A stretch of 64,000 bases of DNA, taken from Streptomyces canus (GTDB lineage: Bacteria; Actinomycetota; Actinomycetes; Streptomycetales; Streptomycetaceae). Numbering within the stretch: position 1 is the first letter of the stretch; every line of letters begins with the position of its first letter. The translations under genes were made by a program, and so were the position numbers. The DNA is taken from assembly GCF_001514145.1 (NCBI RefSeq), contig NZ_KQ948683.1, positions 1 to 64,000 on the forward strand. Direction: 5' to 3'. The notes under the pieces were generated by a model. That model made no database searches. It was not told where the DNA came from and saw nothing but the letters and a program-made list of their open reading frames with translations. Shown piece after piece: positions 51,819 to 61,065 of the stretch.

Positions 51819-52490
51819 TCAGGCCGATGACCTGGTCCGGGCACGCCGGGCGTCGCGAGCCCGGACCGCGCGTGCCGTCTCCGCCGAGACCGGTGCGGAC
51901 AGGATCGCGGCGACGACGTCGACCGTGGCGGCCGTGACGACATCCGTGTCGGTGTCGGCCTGCGGTCCGGAGCGTGCGCAGCGGGCCATTTCGACACTGG
52001 CATAGAGCGTCGCGGAGAATCGGCGGTGGACGTGGGCAGCTCCGCGAGGCAGCAACGGATCGAGCATGCGCCGCCAGCGTTCCATGCTGTCGTCGATGTC
52101 ACCGCCGGTGGGCTGGAGTGGCTCGAGCAGCGGCCGGGGCCGGTTGACGAGGTCGGCGAAGATCTGCAGGAAGGCCGGACCGCCGTCCTCGTGCAGGCAC
52201 GCCGCCAGCGGGACTACGAGGGCCTCGGCGAGCGGCCGTAGTCCGGGCCGGTCACCGCACGCGTCGAGCCGCTCGTGCCGACGTACCTCGATCCCCGTCC
52301 GGTACCTTTCGACGATCGCCCGCAGGAGGCCGTCGCGATCGCCGAAGTGATGTTGCAGCGCGACCGAGTTGCGGGCACCGGCGGCGCGCGTGATCTCGCG
52401 CAGGCTGACGTTGTCGATGCCGTGCTCGGCGAACAGCCGGACACCGGCGTCCATCAGACGGTTCCGAGTCGCTTCCGATGACGGCGGCAT
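51819..52490 (-). CDS. TetR-family regulator of the kinase/ACAD/SDR operon, 223 aa
   Basis: Repressor with the HTH at residues 5-52 (ATRNRLMDAGVRLFAEHGID, VSLREITRAAGARNSVALQH, HHFGDRDGLL) and an all-helical ligand domain. RNSVALQHHFGDRDGL is a recurrent form in actinobacterial TetR proteins tied to CoA catabolism. It starts at ATG 52490 and lies directly upstream of the kinase operon on the same strand. The palindrome at 51511 is its likely operator. It probably senses an acyl-CoA intermediate. Confidence 0.88.
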   Translation of the reverse strand: MPPSSEATRNRLMDAGVRLFAEHGIDNVSLREITRAAGARNSVALQHHFGDRDGLLRAIVERYRTGIEVRRHERLDACGDRPGLRPLAEALVVPLAACLHEDGGPAFLQIFADLVNRPRPLLEPLQPTGGDIDDSMERWRRMLDPLLPRGAAHVHRRFSATLYASVEMARCARSGPQADTDTDVVTAATVDVVAAILSAPVSAETARAVRARDARRARTRSSA

Positions 52491-53075
52491 CCGCGGTGCG
52501 CTCTCCTCGTCGGGGACATCCGAACCGGATCCTACAGCGCCGTGCCTCGCGCCCTCACGAGCAGGGATGCCCCAGGCGCGGCCAACAGGGAACGACAGGT
52601 GCTACTGACCTGGGACTACAGGGCTTGCCCAAGGTCCGCTTCGTCGTCGGGAGCGCGTAACTCCGCACCGGAACAAGCGCATCGGGTTACCCGCGTGTCC
52701 GCGTCGAAGGCGATGGCCGTGACGTCGTCTCTCAGCTGCTCGCCGTGCGGCTGGGCGAGACCGCCCGCCAACGGGCCGGACCAGGCGCGGCGATGACCAC
52801 AGCCCCTGGCGGCATCACGCGGGACGCCGTCCCAGCAGCCGGCGCCCCCGGCCTCCGGCGAACGGTGACAGTTCCGTGCGCCGCGCATTCCCAGGGGCCT
52901 CGGCGTCTCCGTAACCGATCGCCGTATCGCCGTATCGCCGGGCAATGGCGGTCAGGGCCAGGGCCGACGGTGGAAGCAGGGCGGAAACGTGTACGCGGTC
53001 CCATCCGGCTTCCACCGTCTTCCGGCACAGAAGCACACCGTTCGCCTGGTCAGAGGGCCTGTTCGTCACATGCGG
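52491..53075. other. Intergenic stretch with a possible phosphatase fragment
   Basis: About 585 bases between tetR and the FadB-type gene's 3' end. On the minus strand near 52660-52800, GEQLRDDVTAIAFDADTR resembles the C-terminal LRDDVTAL block of PP2C/SpoIIE phosphatases. Only about 35 residues can be compared. No promoter is obvious. Confidence 0.4.
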
Positions 53076-55247
53076 TCACTGGTACTCCTCCGCGTTCGCG
53101 GCCCTTCGGACGAGCGAATCCGGGGGCGTGAACCGCTCACCGTGGCGCTGCGCCAACTCCCCTGCCCTGGCCACGAAGCCGGGCAGGCCGCCCTGGTACT
53201 GATTGACGTACTGAATGACCCCGCCGGTCCACACGGGAAAGCCGATGCCGAGGACCGACCCGATGTTGGCGTCGGCGACCGAGCGCACCACGCCCTCGTC
53301 GAGGCACCGGACGGCGTCCAGCGCTTCGGCGAAGAGCATGCGCTCCTGTATGTCGATGAGCGGCACATCGGTTCCGGTGCCCCCGAAGGCGCCCTTGAGG
53401 CCCGGCCACAGGCCCTGCTTCCTGCCCTCGGCGTATTCGTGGAATCCGGCTCCGGCGGCGCGCCCCTCGCGGCCGAACTCGTCGATCATGCGGTCGAGCA
53501 CAGCATCGGCCGGGTGCGCGGGCGTGTCGATGCCGGCCGCGCGGTGGGCGGCTGCGGTCTCCTCGCGGATCTTGCGCATCAGAGTCAGCGACAGTTCGTC
53601 CATGAGCGCCAGTGGCCCGACCGGGTAGCCCGCCTGCAGGGCTGCCTGCTCGATCGAGGCGGCCGGTATGCCCTCGCCGAGCAGTGCTGCGCCCTCGTTG
53701 ATGAACTGCCCGATGACGCGGCTGGTGAAGAAGCCCCTGCTGTCGTTGACCACGATGGGGGTCTTGCCGATCTGCCGGGCGACATCGATCGCCTTGGCCA
53801 GTGTCGCGTCGCTGGTCTTGTCGCCGACCACGATCTCCAACAGCTTCATCTTGTCGACGGGGGAGAAGAAGTGCAGCCCGATGAAGTTCTCCGGGGCAGC
53901 CAGCCCTTCAGCCAGCCCGGTGATGGGAAGGGTGGAAGTATTCGAGGCGAGGAGTGCATCCGGAGCCAGTTGACCCGCTGTTTCCGCCATGACCTTCCTC
54001 TTCAGCCCTGGCTCCTCGAACACCGCCTCGATGAGCAGATCCGCGCCGGCGGCGTCGGCCGGATCGGCCGTCGGCGTGATCCGGGCCAGGATCTCCTCCT
54101 TCTGCTCCGGCGTGCTCCTGCCCTGCTGAACGGCTTTGTCCAGGATCCTGGCGCTGTACGCCTTGCCGCGTTCCGCCGCCTGCGGTGTCACGTCCTTGAG
54201 GACCACCTCCAGGCCGGCCTTGGCACTCACGTAGGCGATCCCGGCGCCCATCATGCCGGCGCCCAGCACGACCACCTTCCGCGCTCGGTGACGCGGGTGG
54301 CCCTCCGGCCGGTTGGCCCCCCGGTTGATCGCCTGCATGTCGAAGAACATCGACTTGACGATGTTCTTCGAGATCTGCCCGCAGATCAGGTCCACGCAGT
54401 ACCGGGATTCGATCGTCAGAGCGTTGTCGAAGTCCACCTGGGCGCCCTCGACCGCGGCGCAGAGCAGGCTGTGCGCCGCGGGAGCGGGCGAGCCGTGGGA
54501 CTGCTTGCGCAGTACGGCGGGCAGCGACGGCAGGACACCGGCGAGTGCGGGGCTGCCCGGGCTGCCGCCGGGAACACGGTGGCCCGGACGGTCCCACGGC
54601 TGCACAGGTTCAGGGTCGGTGGCGATCCATTCCCGGGCGGCCACGGCGAGGCGGTGCGGATCGTCGACCAGTTCGTCGACCAGTCCCCTGGCCAGCGCGT
54701 CGGCCGGACGGAACTTCCTGCCGGTCAGCAGGATCTCCTGAAGGGCGGTCACCAGCCCGAACATGCGGACCGTGCGGGTGGTGCCTCCCGCGCCCGGCAG
54801 GAGCCCCAGCGAGACTTCGGGGAGCCCGACGCCGACGCCCGGTGCGTCGACGGCGATGCGGCGGTGGCAGGCCAGCGCGATCTCGTATCCGCCGCCGAGT
54901 GCCGCACCGTTGATGGCCGCGACGACAGGGCGCCCCAGGGTCTCCAGACGCCGGAGTTGAGCCTTGACGCCGTCCAGCCGGGCGGTGATCTCAGCCGACT
55001 GGTCCGGCGTGGCACGGATCATCGAGTGGAGGTCGCCGCCGGCGAAGAAGGTCTTCTTCGCCGAGGTGATGATCACGCCTTTGACCGAGTCCCGTTCGGC
55101 GTAGAGGTGATCGATGAGGAACGGGAATTCCAGGTGGAACCGGTCGTTCACGGTATTGGCCGACTGGTCCGGGTCGTCCATGGTGACGGTGACGATGTCG
55201 TCCGCGTCTTTTTCCCAGCGGAACATCGGGTGTTCGGGGGTCGTCAT
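53076..55247 (-). CDS. fadB: FadB/FadJ-type bifunctional enoyl-CoA hydratase / 3-hydroxyacyl-CoA dehydrogenase, 723 aa
   Basis: Carries out two consecutive beta-oxidation steps. The N-terminal crotonase domain (to about residue 190) has FFAGGDLHSMIRA, INGAALGGGYEIALACHR and LPEVSLGLLPGAGGTTR with both catalytic Glu positions. The central NAD domain begins KVVVLGAGMMGAGIAYVSAK (about 325) and includes SNTSTLPITGLAEG and GLHFFSPVDKMKLLEIV. The C-terminal helical domain has NDSRGFFTSRVIGQF and GYPVGPLALMDELSL. ATG 55247 has GGAG upstream. It is followed leftward by no partner, and is separated by 424 bases from the thiolase gene, with which it would form the beta-oxidation complex. Confidence 0.93.
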   Translation of the reverse strand: MTTPEHPMFRWEKDADDIVTVTMDDPDQSANTVNDRFHLEFPFLIDHLYAERDSVKGVIITSAKKTFFAGGDLHSMIRATPDQSAEITARLDGVKAQLRRLETLGRPVVAAINGAALGGGYEIALACHRRIAVDAPGVGVGLPEVSLGLLPGAGGTTRTVRMFGLVTALQEILLTGRKFRPADALARGLVDELVDDPHRLAVAAREWIATDPEPVQPWDRPGHRVPGGSPGSPALAGVLPSLPAVLRKQSHGSPAPAAHSLLCAAVEGAQVDFDNALTIESRYCVDLICGQISKNIVKSMFFDMQAINRGANRPEGHPRHRARKVVVLGAGMMGAGIAYVSAKAGLEVVLKDVTPQAAERGKAYSARILDKAVQQGRSTPEQKEEILARITPTADPADAAGADLLIEAVFEEPGLKRKVMAETAGQLAPDALLASNTSTLPITGLAEGLAAPENFIGLHFFSPVDKMKLLEIVVGDKTSDATLAKAIDVARQIGKTPIVVNDSRGFFTSRVIGQFINEGAALLGEGIPAASIEQAALQAGYPVGPLALMDELSLTLMRKIREETAAAHRAAGIDTPAHPADAVLDRMIDEFGREGRAAGAGFHEYAEGRKQGLWPGLKGAFGGTGTDVPLIDIQERMLFAEALDAVRCLDEGVVRSVADANIGSVLGIGFPVWTGGVIQYVNQYQGGLPGFVARAGELAQRHGERFTPPDSLVRRAANAEEYQ

Positions 55248-55671
55248 CGGTGTCTCCGAGTTGTCAGCCGACCCCGAAAGGGCCGGGCGCTGCTGATCGG
55301 GTGCTGCTGACCGGCGCTCTACGGGAGTGGCCGCACGGTCCTTGAGGGTTCGGCTGCCTGCACTCGGCGGGTCTTCGACCCAGCGGCAGGGTTCACCGGA
55401 CGGTGGACATCCTCGGCAGGTCCCTCACGCTGCTGGCGGTACGGCCGGCGGACCGGCTGCGTGCGCTGCCGCACCGTCACCGCATCGCGGGGCGTACTGC
55501 CGCGAGGCCAGGACTGACGCACGCAACGCTTGCGTGCCGGCCCGGGCGCGCGTCACCGGGGCCGCCGGCCCGGTGGCCGACCGGATGCGGACGGGGCATC
55601 GGCTGCGTGGCGCGGTCCTGGGATCTTCGCTGCCCGTGGCGCGGGGCCGTGCTCCTGCGGCGGAACCCGCT
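55248..55671. other. Intergenic stretch between fadB and fadA
   Basis: 424 bases with no recognisable gene, hairpin or operator. Open frames here have atypical composition and no family signature. Confidence 0.5.
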
Positions 55672-56901
55672 TCAGACGCGTTCGATGAGAGTGGCCACGC
55701 CCATGCCGCCGCCTATGCACAGAGTGATGACCGCGCGGCGGGCCTGGCGACGCTCCAGTTCGTCGACCATGGTGCCGGCCAGCATGGCTCCGGTCGCTCC
55801 CAGCGGATGCCCCATGGCGATGGCACCGCCGTTGACATTGACCTTTTCCGCAGGGATCTTGAGGTCTTTCGCGTACTTGAGCGGTACAGCGGCGAAAGCC
55901 TCGTTGATCTCGAAGAGGTCGATGTCGTCCACGGTGAGGCCGACGTGGTCGAGCAGTTTGCGGGTGGCGGGGACGGGGCCGGTCAGCATGATCGTGGGGT
56001 CGGCTCCCGATGTGGCGGTGGCGACGATACGTGCCCGAGGCGTCAGCCCGTGCTCGGCGCCGATCCGCTCGTCACCGATCAGGACCAGAGCGGCGCCGTC
56101 CACGATGCCGGAGGAGTTGCCTGCGTGGTGCACGTGCTCGATCCGCTCAACCCAGTGGTACTGCTGGAGCGCCACGGCGTCGAAGCCGCCCTTCTCGCCC
56201 AACTGCGCGAACGAGGGCTTGAGTGCCGCGAGCGAGTCGGCGGTCGTGTCCGGCCGCATGTGCTCGTCGTGGTCGAGGGTGGTGATGCCGTTGCGGTCGC
56301 GGACCGGGACGACGGACTTGGTGAAGTACCCGCCTGACCACGCGGCTGCGGCGAGCCGCTGGGACCGTTCGGCGTAGCGGTCCACCGTCTCACGCGTGAA
56401 GCCCTCGATGGTGGCGATCAGGTCGGCCGCCACTCCCTGAGGCACGAACGAGGTGACGAGGTTGGTCTCCGGGTCGTTCATCATCGCGCCGCCGTCGGAG
56501 CCCAGCGGCACCCGGGACATCGATTCGACGCCTCCGGCGATCACCAGCCGGTCCCAGCCGGAGCGCACCTTCTGCGCGGCGGTGTTGACCGCTTCCAGGC
56601 CGGAACCGCAGAAGCGGTTGAGCTGCAGGCCTGCGACGGTGTCCGGAAGCCCGGCCGCCAGGGCGGCGACGCGAGGCAGCACCCCTCCCTGGTCACCGAC
56701 CGGCGACACGATTCCCAGCACCAGGTCGTCGATCGCGGCGGGGTCGAGGCCGGGGTGGCGGGTGCGCAGTTCGTCGATCAGTCCGACCACCAGGGACACG
56801 GGCTTGATCGTGTGCAGGGAGCCGGAGGTCTTGCCCCGGCCGCGCGGGGTGCGGATGGCATCGTAGATGAACGCCTCTGGCACCGTCGGTGAGTTGGGCA
56901 T
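55672..56901 (-). CDS. fadA: Acetyl-CoA C-acyltransferase (thiolase), 409 aa
   Basis: Thiolytic cleavage of 3-oxoacyl-CoA. Seen: nucleophile Cys at about 98 in LNRFCGSGLEAVNTA, AGGVESMSRVPLGSDG, the NEAFA loop in LFEINEAFAAVPLKYA, His in NGGAIAMGHPLGATGA, and the second Cys in ITLCIGGGMGVATL. Length is normal. AAAGGAA precedes ATG 56901. Its promoter (TTGCCT, 57201-57206; TACCTT, 57177-57182) embraces a near-perfect palindrome shared with the divergent tandem TetR gene, so expression is probably released when an acyl-CoA binds that regulator. Confidence 0.93.
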   Translation of the reverse strand: MPNSPTVPEAFIYDAIRTPRGRGKTSGSLHTIKPVSLVVGLIDELRTRHPGLDPAAIDDLVLGIVSPVGDQGGVLPRVAALAAGLPDTVAGLQLNRFCGSGLEAVNTAAQKVRSGWDRLVIAGGVESMSRVPLGSDGGAMMNDPETNLVTSFVPQGVAADLIATIEGFTRETVDRYAERSQRLAAAAWSGGYFTKSVVPVRDRNGITTLDHDEHMRPDTTADSLAALKPSFAQLGEKGGFDAVALQQYHWVERIEHVHHAGNSSGIVDGAALVLIGDERIGAEHGLTPRARIVATATSGADPTIMLTGPVPATRKLLDHVGLTVDDIDLFEINEAFAAVPLKYAKDLKIPAEKVNVNGGAIAMGHPLGATGAMLAGTMVDELERRQARRAVITLCIGGGMGVATLIERV

Positions 56902-57167
56902 CGCCGTGTTTCCTTTCGAACGTGTCCCGCCTCATTCGATCTCGCCGCTGAGTGGTGCTGTGACCTGCGCAGAGACAAAGTCGCGCGAGACGCCGGGGTG
57001 CCCCGCCGCCCCACATGACGCTGTCGCTCCGATGTGGCCTCCGGGGCCGGCCGCCGCGGGCGGTGGGCTGCCTCTGTCCCGCAGCGTCCCTCGACACCGA
57101 ATCGGACGGCCTCCGGTGGGACGGAGGCAAGTTCTCACAAGACCGACAAGGCGGCTTCTGATCGTGC

Positions 57168-57206
57168 TTGACCCCGAAGGTAGCCTAGTTAATATTCACT
57201 AGGCAA
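57168..57206. promoter_or_regulatory. Back-to-back promoters around a 22-bp operator
   Basis: GCCTAGTTAATATTCACTAG plus GC (57183-57204) is a 22-bp palindrome with one mismatched pair. It fills the 18-base spacer of the leftward thiolase promoter and overlaps the -10 (TAATAT, 57190-57195) of a rightward promoter whose -35 is TTGACC (57168-57173). One bound repressor would shut both. The rest of 56902-57265 is leader sequence. Confidence 0.8.
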
Positions 57207-57265
57207 GGTGCGGCAGCGTCGGACCCGGTCGGCACCGGCGTCGCAGCGGGATGAGAGGCTGAGGT

Positions 57266-58468
57266 GTGGCAAGAACGACGACACCGCGCGGTGATCGCAC
57301 TGGCGGGGCACGCCTGACGGCCGAGCAGCGCAGGCGGCAGCTGGCGGAGGCAGCGGCCCGGCGGTTCCACCGTCACGGCTTCCACGCGGTGGCGCTGGCC
57401 GATGTGGCCGCCGATGTCGGTGTCACGGCGCCGGCCGTCTACCGGCACTTCCGCAACAAGAAGGCACTGCTGGCGGGTGCCATCGAAAGCGGGCTCGATC
57501 TCGCGGACGCCGACCTGCTTGTCGCCGGGGAGTCGCTGGACCACCTGCTGCTCGCGCTGGCGGGGGCGGCGCTCGACCGCCGTGACATGTGGGTGCTGGT
57601 GCAACGGGAGATGCGGCACCTGGACGGCGAGGAGTTCGCGGCGGTCAAGGCCAGGTTCAACGGGTTTGTCGCCCGGTTCTCCGAGCGCCTGCACGCCGCC
57701 CGCCCCGATGCGGATCCCGGTCAGCTGGCGCTGCTGGTCACCGCGGTCTTCGCGGTACTGACGAGCCCGTCCATCAGCAGGGTGCGCATGCCGGAGGCGG
57801 CGTACCGGCGGCTCCTCACCGCCGCTGCCGCCGCGACGGCCCGGGCCGAGCTGCCGGCACCGGCACCGGCACCGGACAGCCAGGTACCAACCCGGGTGGA
57901 TCGGCGGAGCGTGCCGGTGTCTCGCAGCGAGGAGTTGCTGGAGACGGCGGTCGAACTGTTCCACGATCGGGGGTACGCGGCCGTGAGCCTGGACGACATC
58001 GGCGCGGCAGTCGGAATGGCCGGGCCCAGTATCTACCACCACTTCGAGACGAAGTCCGAGCTGCTCGTCACCGCGGTCACACGGGTGGCGCGCCGGCTCA
58101 CCGCCGCCCGTCCGTACGACGATGGGGCCGGCGCCCCTGACATTCTCCAAGAACTGGTGCGCAGCTACATCCGCGTCGGCGTGGAGCAGCGGCATCTCTT
58201 CGGGGTCTATGTGACCGAGGCGATCAGTCTGCCGCCCGATGCACGCCGCCGCATCGACACGGAGCTGGCCGCGAGCGTCCGGGAGTGGTCCGCGGCGCTG
58301 CGCTCGCGCCGGCCGGAGCTCAGCGCGGCTCAGAGCCAGGCACTCGTCTACGCGGCCCGCGCAATCGTCAACGACGTCGTCCGCGTCGGCCAGCTGCACA
58401 CCCGACCGCGGACGGAGCCCGAACTCCAAGTCCTTCTCGGCACGGTGCTGGACACGGAACTCCCGTGA
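57266..58468 (+). CDS. Tandem TetR regulator with two HTH domains, 400 aa
   Basis: Two complete TetR units fused in one chain. Unit 1 has its HTH at about residues 20-68 (EAAARRFHRHGFHAVALADV, DVGVTAPAVYRHFRNKKALL). Unit 2 has its HTH at about 218-266 (LLETAVELFHDRGYAAVSLD, AVGMAGPSIYHHFETKSELL). Each is followed by a helical ligand-type region, joined by a Pro/Ala linker (ELPAPAPAPDSQVP). Typical TetR proteins are about 200 residues and dimerise, so this monomer may act as an internal dimer. GTG 57266 has GAGAGG upstream. It diverges from fadA across the 57183-57204 palindrome and is probably autoregulated and lipid- or acyl-CoA-responsive. Confidence 0.88.
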   Translation: MARTTTPRGDRTGGARLTAEQRRRQLAEAAARRFHRHGFHAVALADVAADVGVTAPAVYRHFRNKKALLAGAIESGLDLADADLLVAGESLDHLLLALAGAALDRRDMWVLVQREMRHLDGEEFAAVKARFNGFVARFSERLHAARPDADPGQLALLVTAVFAVLTSPSISRVRMPEAAYRRLLTAAAAATARAELPAPAPAPDSQVPTRVDRRSVPVSRSEELLETAVELFHDRGYAAVSLDDIGAAVGMAGPSIYHHFETKSELLVTAVTRVARRLTAARPYDDGAGAPDILQELVRSYIRVGVEQRHLFGVYVTEAISLPPDARRRIDTELAASVREWSAALRSRRPELSAAQSQALVYAARAIVNDVVRVGQLHTRPRTEPELQVLLGTVLDTELP

Positions 58469-58489
58469 CGAGCCGACCGGTGCGAGGTT

Positions 58490-58601
58490 CGGTGTCGCCG
58501 GTATCGCCGCATGCACCTACGGCGCGGACGGCAGACTGATCAGCCGTCATGACTTCTGGGATCCGGCGACCGTACTCGATCAGGTGGCCGCGGCCGGCTG
58601 A
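58490..58601 (+). pseudogene. SnoaL/NTF2-like C-terminal fragment
   Basis: GVAGIAACTYGADGRLISRH followed by DFWDPATVLDQVAAAG and TGA reads as the last strand and tail of a SnoaL-like (NTF2-fold) protein. No upstream part exists, because the tandem TetR gene ends just before it. Confidence 0.55.
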
Positions 58602-58675
58602 GGAACGGTTCCCCACGCATCTCCGGCCGGCACGCATCGGCGTACGCCCGTGTGCGACGCACGTTTGTGGGTCTC

Positions 58676-59818
58676 TCACGCCTGCACGGCGGCCCCCGAC
58701 CCCAGCAGGTCTTCGGCGCCCTGGACTTCCCATGCCTTCAGGACTTCGGCGGTGTGCCGGCCCGGCACGGGCGGGGGCGATCCGAGGGCGGTGGGTGTGG
58801 CCGAGAAGCGCGGCGCGGGCGCCGGCTGGAGGACGCCGTCCTGTTCCACCAGCGTGCCGCGGGCCTTGAGGTGTGGGTGGTCCGCGGCCTCGCGCAGGCT
58901 CATCACCGGTGCCACGCACGCGTCCGACGCCGAGAACGCCTGGGCCCACTCGCTGCGGGTGCGGCCGGCGAACGCCTCGGCGATGCGCTCGCGCAGCCGC
59001 GGCCACCGGGTGCGGTCGTGCTGGGCGGCCGGGTCCTCGTCGAGGCCGAGGACGGCGAGCAGTTCGGCGTAGAACTTCGGCTCCATCGCGCCGACGGCCA
59101 TGTGGCGGCCGTCGGAGGTCTCGTAGACCGCGTAGAACGGCGCCCCGCCGTCGAGGAGGTTGACGCCCCGTTCGTCCTGCCACATCCCCGTCGCCAGCAA
59201 CATGTGCGTTCCGGCCAGCAGGTGGGCCGTGCCGTCCACGATGGCGGCGTCGACGACCTGCCCCCTGCCGGTGCGGTCGGCCTCGCGCAACGCCGCCAGG
59301 ACACCGATGACCAGATACGTTGCTCCGCCGCCGAAGTCGCCGACGAGATTGAGCGGGATCTGCGGCGGTCCGCCGGCGCTGCCGATGGCGTGCAGGGCGC
59401 CCGTCAGCGCGACGTATCCGATGTCGTGCCCGGCCAGTTGGGCCATCGGCCCGTCCTGGCCCCAGCCGGTCATCCGGCCGTAGACCAGGCGGGGGTTACG
59501 GGCGAGGCAGTCCTCGGGGCCCAGGCCGAGCCGTTCGGCGACGCCCGGGCGGTAGCCCTCGATCAGTACGTCGGCCCGGGCCGCCATGTCCAGCACGGCC
59601 CGTACGGCGTCGGGCTGCTTCAGGTCGAGCAGGACGGACTTCTTCCCGCGGTTCAGGATGTCGAGGTGTTCGAAGCCGGGGAACAGCCCGCTGCCGCCCG
59701 GGCGGTCGATGCGGACCACCTCGGCACCCAGGTCCGCGAGTGTCATCGCGGCGAACGGGCCGGGGCCGAGCCCGGCGAGTTCCAGTACCCTGCATCCGGA
59801 CAGCGGGCCGCCTGCCAT
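58676..59818 (-). CDS. Alpha-methylacyl-CoA racemase-like CaiB/BaiF family protein, 380 aa
   Basis: Family III CoA-transferase fold. It matches the racemase (Mcr/AMACR) branch: VLELAGLGPGPFAAMTLADL, VVRIDRPGG, catalytic His at about 131 in QLAGHDIGYVALTG, Asp at about 161 in NLVGDFGGGATYLV, and GAMEPKFYAELLAVLGL. Transferases of the fold instead use a single Asp elsewhere. It would epimerise (R)- to (S)-2-methylacyl-CoA so that acyl-CoA dehydrogenase can act on branched or sterol-type side chains. ATG 59818 has GGGAGAG. An ATG at 59833 overlapping the reductase stop (ATGA) is possible and adds five residues. Last gene of the right-edge operon. Confidence 0.88.
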   Translation of the reverse strand: MAGGPLSGCRVLELAGLGPGPFAAMTLADLGAEVVRIDRPGGSGLFPGFEHLDILNRGKKSVLLDLKQPDAVRAVLDMAARADVLIEGYRPGVAERLGLGPEDCLARNPRLVYGRMTGWGQDGPMAQLAGHDIGYVALTGALHAIGSAGGPPQIPLNLVGDFGGGATYLVIGVLAALREADRTGRGQVVDAAIVDGTAHLLAGTHMLLATGMWQDERGVNLLDGGAPFYAVYETSDGRHMAVGAMEPKFYAELLAVLGLDEDPAAQHDRTRWPRLRERIAEAFAGRTRSEWAQAFSASDACVAPVMSLREAADHPHLKARGTLVEQDGVLQPAPAPRFSATPTALGSPPPVPGRHTAEVLKAWEVQGAEDLLGSGAAVQA

Positions 59819-59829
59819 TGTTCTCTCCC

Positions 59830-61065
59830 TCATGCGTGAGCGGTTTCACGGGCCTTGCGCCGCGTCTGCGCGAACGTGAGGGCGTCCGCCCACGAGGCGC
59901 CCCGGGTGATCAGTCCCCGGTACTTCATGATCTCGGTGGGCCTGTTGACGGCCAGGGCACCCACCAGCCGGTCACCGGCGCGGTAGAGCGCGACCCCGCG
60001 GTGATCCCGCTCGATGTCGCCGTCGACCACCGAGATCTCGTCCGCCTCGGGAATGCCGACGAACTGGATACGGGTGTCGTACTGGTCCGACCAGAAGTAC
60101 GGCACCGTCGAGTACCCTCTGGCCGCCGCCGGGTTCAGCGCGTTGCGGGCGGCCAGGGCGCCCTGTTCGGCCGCGCTGGTCCAGTGCTCCAGGCGCATGG
60201 GCCGGTCGAAGAGCGGGTTGTGCCACCGGGCGACGTCGCCGGCCGCGTACACGCCTTCGGCTCCGGTGAAGAGCGTCTCGTCGCAGACCACGCCGTTGTC
60301 CAGGGTCAGGCCGGAACCCTCCAGCCAGTCGGTGGCGGGCACGGCTCCGGCACCGACCACCACCAGGTCGGCGTCGAGTGCGGTGCCGTCGGAGAGCCGG
60401 ACCCGTTCGATGCGTCCTTCACCCTCCAGCGCGGTGACGCTCACCCCGCACCGCAGATCGGTGCCGTGGCGCAGGTGCAGTGAGGCGAGGGCACCGCCCA
60501 TGGTCTCGCCGACGGCGCGCACGAGCGGGGTCGGCTGTGCCTCGACCACGACGACGTCAAGACCGCGCTTCCTGGCGGCGGCCGCGGTCTCGGCTCCGAT
60601 GAAGCCGGCGCCGATCACCACCGTCCGGGCTCCCGTGTCGAGTGCCCGCCGGACGGCCACCGCGTCGTCCACGGTACGCAGCGTGTGGACACCGTCCAGG
60701 CCGCGCATGCCGGGCAGTTGACGGGCGGTCGAGCCGGTGGCGATGACCAGGGCGTCGTATCCGATGGACTGTCCGCCGACGCCGACCGCCCGGTTGCGGG
60801 TGTCGAGGAAGGTGGCGGGGGTGCCGAGCAGGAGTTCCACCCCGAGATCGGCGCGCAGCACCTCCTCGGTGCGGAAGGCCGGCATGGTCCCCTGCTCGCC
60901 GGTCGCGTCGAGGAACTCCTTGGACAGCGGCGGCCGGTCGTACGGGAGATGCCGCTCGGCGCCGACGAGGGTGATCCGCCCGTCGAAGCCGTCCTTGCGG
61001 GCGGCCTCGACGGCGCGCAGCCCGGCCAGGGAGGCGCCGACGACGACGAGGTGACCGGGGCCCAT
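59830..61065 (-). CDS. NAD(P)H-dependent ferredoxin reductase, 411 aa
   Basis: FAD oxidoreductase of the putidaredoxin/rhodocoxin-reductase type. Seen: FAD motif HLVVVGASLAGLRAVEAARK, PYDRPPLSKEFLD, NAD motif TVVIGAGFIGAETAAAARKR, and the second FAD block GVYAAGDVARWHNPLFDRPM with SDQYDTRIQFVG. The start overlaps the ferredoxin gene's stop by one base (TGATG), so the electron-transfer pair is co-translated. Such pairs usually feed a cytochrome P450; none is present in the window. Confidence 0.92.
   Translation of the reverse strand: MGPGHLVVVGASLAGLRAVEAARKDGFDGRITLVGAERHLPYDRPPLSKEFLDATGEQGTMPAFRTEEVLRADLGVELLLGTPATFLDTRNRAVGVGGQSIGYDALVIATGSTARQLPGMRGLDGVHTLRTVDDAVAVRRALDTGARTVVIGAGFIGAETAAAARKRGLDVVVVEAQPTPLVRAVGETMGGALASLHLRHGTDLRCGVSVTALEGEGRIERVRLSDGTALDADLVVVGAGAVPATDWLEGSGLTLDNGVVCDETLFTGAEGVYAAGDVARWHNPLFDRPMRLEHWTSAAEQGALAARNALNPAAARGYSTVPYFWSDQYDTRIQFVGIPEADEISVVDGDIERDHRGVALYRAGDRLVGALAVNRPTEIMKYRGLITRGASWADALTFAQTRRKARETAHA

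Noticed and set aside
52989..55310. 773-codon plus-strand open frame
   Set aside because: Antisense of the FadB-type gene, which has complete hydratase and dehydrogenase motifs.
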